Position numbers and translations under genes: made by a program
Part shown: in pieces, positions 5,297-6,696 of the stretch
Numbering within the stretch: position 1 is the stretch's first letter
Layout of the letters: each line of letters starts with the position of its first letter
Notes under the pieces: generated by a model
What the model was told of the DNA's origin: nothing
Seen by the model: only the letters and a program-made list of their open reading frames with translations
The model's database searches: none
Assembly: GCA_028292075.1 (NCBI GenBank)
Contig: JAQGNA010000270.1
Coordinates: 1 to 6,696, forward strand
Source: Rhodoferax sp.
Lineage (GTDB): Bacteria; Pseudomonadota; Gammaproteobacteria; Burkholderiales; Burkholderiaceae
DNA length: 6,696 nucleotides
Direction: 5' to 3'

Positions 5297-6334
5297 ATGA
5301 ACCGTCCACTCGACGCCGGCAGCGCTCTTGCTTTCCCCGTCACTTCCACCCGTCGCCAGCTGCTGGCCACCGGTGCCGGCCTGGGCCTGGCATCGATGGC
5401 CGGCCTGCCGTTCACCGCCAACGCCCAGGCCACGTGGCCGAGCAAGCCGCTGCGGCTGGTCGTGCCGTTCGCGCCCGGTGGCAGCTCCGAAATCGTGGCC
5501 CGTGCGGTGGCGGGCGAAATGTCAAAGACATTGGGGCAGAACGTCTTCGTCGACAACAAGCCGGGCGCCGCGGGCAACATCGCCATGCAGGAAGTCGCCA
5601 ACTCGACCGACGAGCACACGCTGATCCTCGGCCACATCGGCACTCTCGCGGTGAACCCGTACATCTTCACCAAGCTGCCCTATGACGCAGACCGCGATTT
5701 CACACCGATCACGCTGGTCTCCAAGGTGCCGAGCCTGTACGTGGTGCACCCCGACCTTCCGATCCGGAACCTCAAGGAATTCGTGGCTTACGCCAAAAGC
5801 AAGCCGGGGCAGATGAACTACGGTTCCGCCGGCAATGGCAGTGCCGGCCACCTGGCTTTCGAATACCTGAAGATGGCCACCGACACTTTTGTGGTGCACG
5901 TGCCCTACCGCGGCACCGGCCCCATGCTCACCGACCTGCTGTCGGGCCGTCTGCAGGCCGCCTCGGTGGGCGCACCGGCGCTGCTGCAGTTCATCAAGGC
6001 CGGCAAGCTGCGCTGCATCGCCACCGGCACCACCACGCGCTTGCCGCAGCTGCCCGATGTGCCCACCGTGGCCGAGCAGGGCTACAAGGGCTTCGAGATG
6101 ACGCAGTGGTACGGCTTGCTGGCCCCGGCCAAATGGCCGAAGGAGCACCTCGCCCGGCTCGAAGCCGAGGCCATCAAGGCCACGCGCAGCAGTGTGGTGA
6201 AGGACAAGCTTTCGCAGGACACGGCGCTGGCCGTCGGCAACACGGCCGCCGAATTTGGTGCTTTCATCAAGGGCGAACAAGCGCGCTGGAAGCCGGTGAT
6301 CGCGCGGGCGCAGATCAAGCCCGAAGGGGCCTGA
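5297..6334 (+). CDS. Bug/TctC family periplasmic solute-binding protein, putative Tat leader
   Basis: 345 residues, close to the usual 320-335 plus a slightly long leader. The N-terminal part has STRRQLLATGAG (residues 17-28) followed by a hydrophobic stretch and ANAQA, so cleavage is expected near residue 44 and the two arginines (R19, R20) suggest Tat export. The mature protein shows the Bug pattern in order: WPSKPLRLVVPFAPGG (47-62), VDNKPGAAGNIA (85-96), the LPYDADRDFTPITLV region (127-141), NYGSAGNGSAGHLA (174-187), VPYRGTGPMLTDLLSG (202-217), PDVPTVAEQG (253-262) and WYGLLAP (271-277). These proteins capture small carboxylates or other acidic metabolites in the periplasm and feed tripartite tricarboxylate transporters or sensors; the ligand cannot be read here. 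No tctA/tctB is nearby. Start support is a weak GGGA at 5286-5289; the ATG is the only one giving a complete leader. Confidence 0.93.
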   Translation: MNRPLDAGSALAFPVTSTRRQLLATGAGLGLASMAGLPFTANAQATWPSKPLRLVVPFAPGGSSEIVARAVAGEMSKTLGQNVFVDNKPGAAGNIAMQEVANSTDEHTLILGHIGTLAVNPYIFTKLPYDADRDFTPITLVSKVPSLYVVHPDLPIRNLKEFVAYAKSKPGQMNYGSAGNGSAGHLAFEYLKMATDTFVVHVPYRGTGPMLTDLLSGRLQAASVGAPALLQFIKAGKLRCIATGTTTRLPQLPDVPTVAEQGYKGFEMTQWYGLLAPAKWPKEHLARLEAEAIKATRSSVVKDKLSQDTALAVGNTAAEFGAFIKGEQARWKPVIARAQIKPEGA

Positions 6335-6348
6335 AGGTCAGAGGTAGT

Positions 6349-6376
6349 CGACTTCCGCCACTCCGGAAGGAAGTCG
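6349..6376 (+). terminator. Stem-loop after the Bug gene, possible terminator
   Basis: CGACTTCC (6349-6356) pairs perfectly with GGAAGTCG (6369-6376) over a 12-base loop, starting 15 bases after the stop at 6332-6334. An alternative smaller stem TTCCG (6353-6357) / CGGAA (6364-6368) is mutually exclusive with it. No T-tract follows, so this may be a Rho-assisted end or RNA-stabilising element rather than an intrinsic terminator. Confidence 0.4.
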
Positions 6377-6469
6377 CGAACGGCACCGAATCTGCGCCTT
6401 CAAGCCCCTGGATTAGGCGGCACTCACTACGGTAAACCCGGAAAATCGCGCCATTGCTTTTTTTCTTGC

Positions 6470-6474
6470 AGGAG
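6470..6474 (+). promoter_or_regulatory. Shine-Dalgarno (AGGAG) of the right-edge gene
   Basis: AGGAG ends five bases before the ATG at 6480. It follows a run of seven T (6458-6464) that is unusual in this GC-rich sequence and would keep the ribosome binding site unstructured. Confidence 0.7.
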
Positions 6475-6479
6475 TTTCC

Positions 6480-6696
6480 ATGCGCCAAGCCACCCACGCC
6501 ACCCCACCTTTCTCCGACGTCGCCACCGACCTGATCGCCAATTACGGCCTGACCGTGAAGCACCTCGTCAAAGCCTACCGCGCCGGTGGCGAACGGGTGG
6601 CCGACCTGTTGGGCCAGGGCTGGTCCACCGCGTTCGGGCAGCCCGGCGATACCGTCAGCACCGAGATGCGCCGCAACGCGCAGCTGGCGCAGGCCG
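6480..6696 (+). CDS. Unrecognised helical protein, 5' part
   Basis: An open frame of 72 complete codons from the ATG at 6480 runs off the right edge without a stop. The start is supported by AGGAG five bases upstream. The protein begins MRQATHATPPFSDVATDLIANYG and continues TVKHLVKAYRAGGERVADLLGQGW, then a polar P/G/D loop and EMRRNAQLAQA. There is no signal peptide or membrane segment; the pattern is of amphipathic helices. The layout is faintly reminiscent of phasin-like or other coiled polyester-granule and envelope-associated proteins, but no family signature is visible and I do not assign one. The 145-base gap and the hairpin behind the Bug gene suggest it is a separate transcription unit. 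Confidence 0.7.
   Translation, partial: MRQATHATPPFSDVATDLIANYGLTVKHLVKAYRAGGERVADLLGQGWSTAFGQPGDTVSTEMRRNAQLAQA

Overview
The window looks like ordinary chromosome from a high-GC betaproteobacterium, most likely Burkholderiales and probably Comamonadaceae (Variovorax/Acidovorax/Hydrogenophaga-like). This rests on the strong GC bias, an orphan Bug-type periplasmic binding protein (a family greatly expanded in that order) and the general gene content. Genus is not determinable by eye. No mobile element, tRNA, rRNA or CRISPR array was seen.

Layout, left to right. The 3' part of a DUF938 methyltransferase-like gene enters from the left edge and stops at 413. A long gene follows (505-2535) for a membrane protein fused to a spermidine-synthase-like domain. 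After 52 bases comes a putatively Tat-exported M23/LytM metallopeptidase (2588-3496). After a 175-base GC-rich spacer there is a two-gene unit with good ribosome binding sites: a small DUF3072 protein (3672-3932) and, 13 bases later, a pyridoxamine-phosphate-oxidase-like general stress protein (3946-4374). A DoxX-like four-helix membrane protein lies convergently on the minus strand (4389-4874), its stop 14 bases from the stress gene's stop. Divergent from it is a 47-codon lysine-rich small protein (5048-5191) with a near-perfect Shine-Dalgarno and a hairpin just after its stop. Then comes a Bug/TctC solute-binding protein with a twin-arginine-type leader (5297-6334). The 5' end of an unrecognised, probably helical protein (6480 to the right edge) closes the window.

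The genes do not form one pathway. The fused synthase and the peptidase could be co-transcribed. The DUF3072/PNPOx-like pair is very probably an operon, and its context points to stress or redox maintenance. The Bug gene has no tctA/tctB transporter genes in view, the usual situation for orphan Bug proteins.

No clearly new multi-gene system is visible. The items most worth a second look are the 47-residue basic protein, the DUF3072 plus PNPOx-like pair, and the departure of the fused synthase from classical aminopropyltransferase motifs. Several stem-loops lie after stop codons or ahead of starts, but none has a proper T-tract, so terminator calls are tentative.
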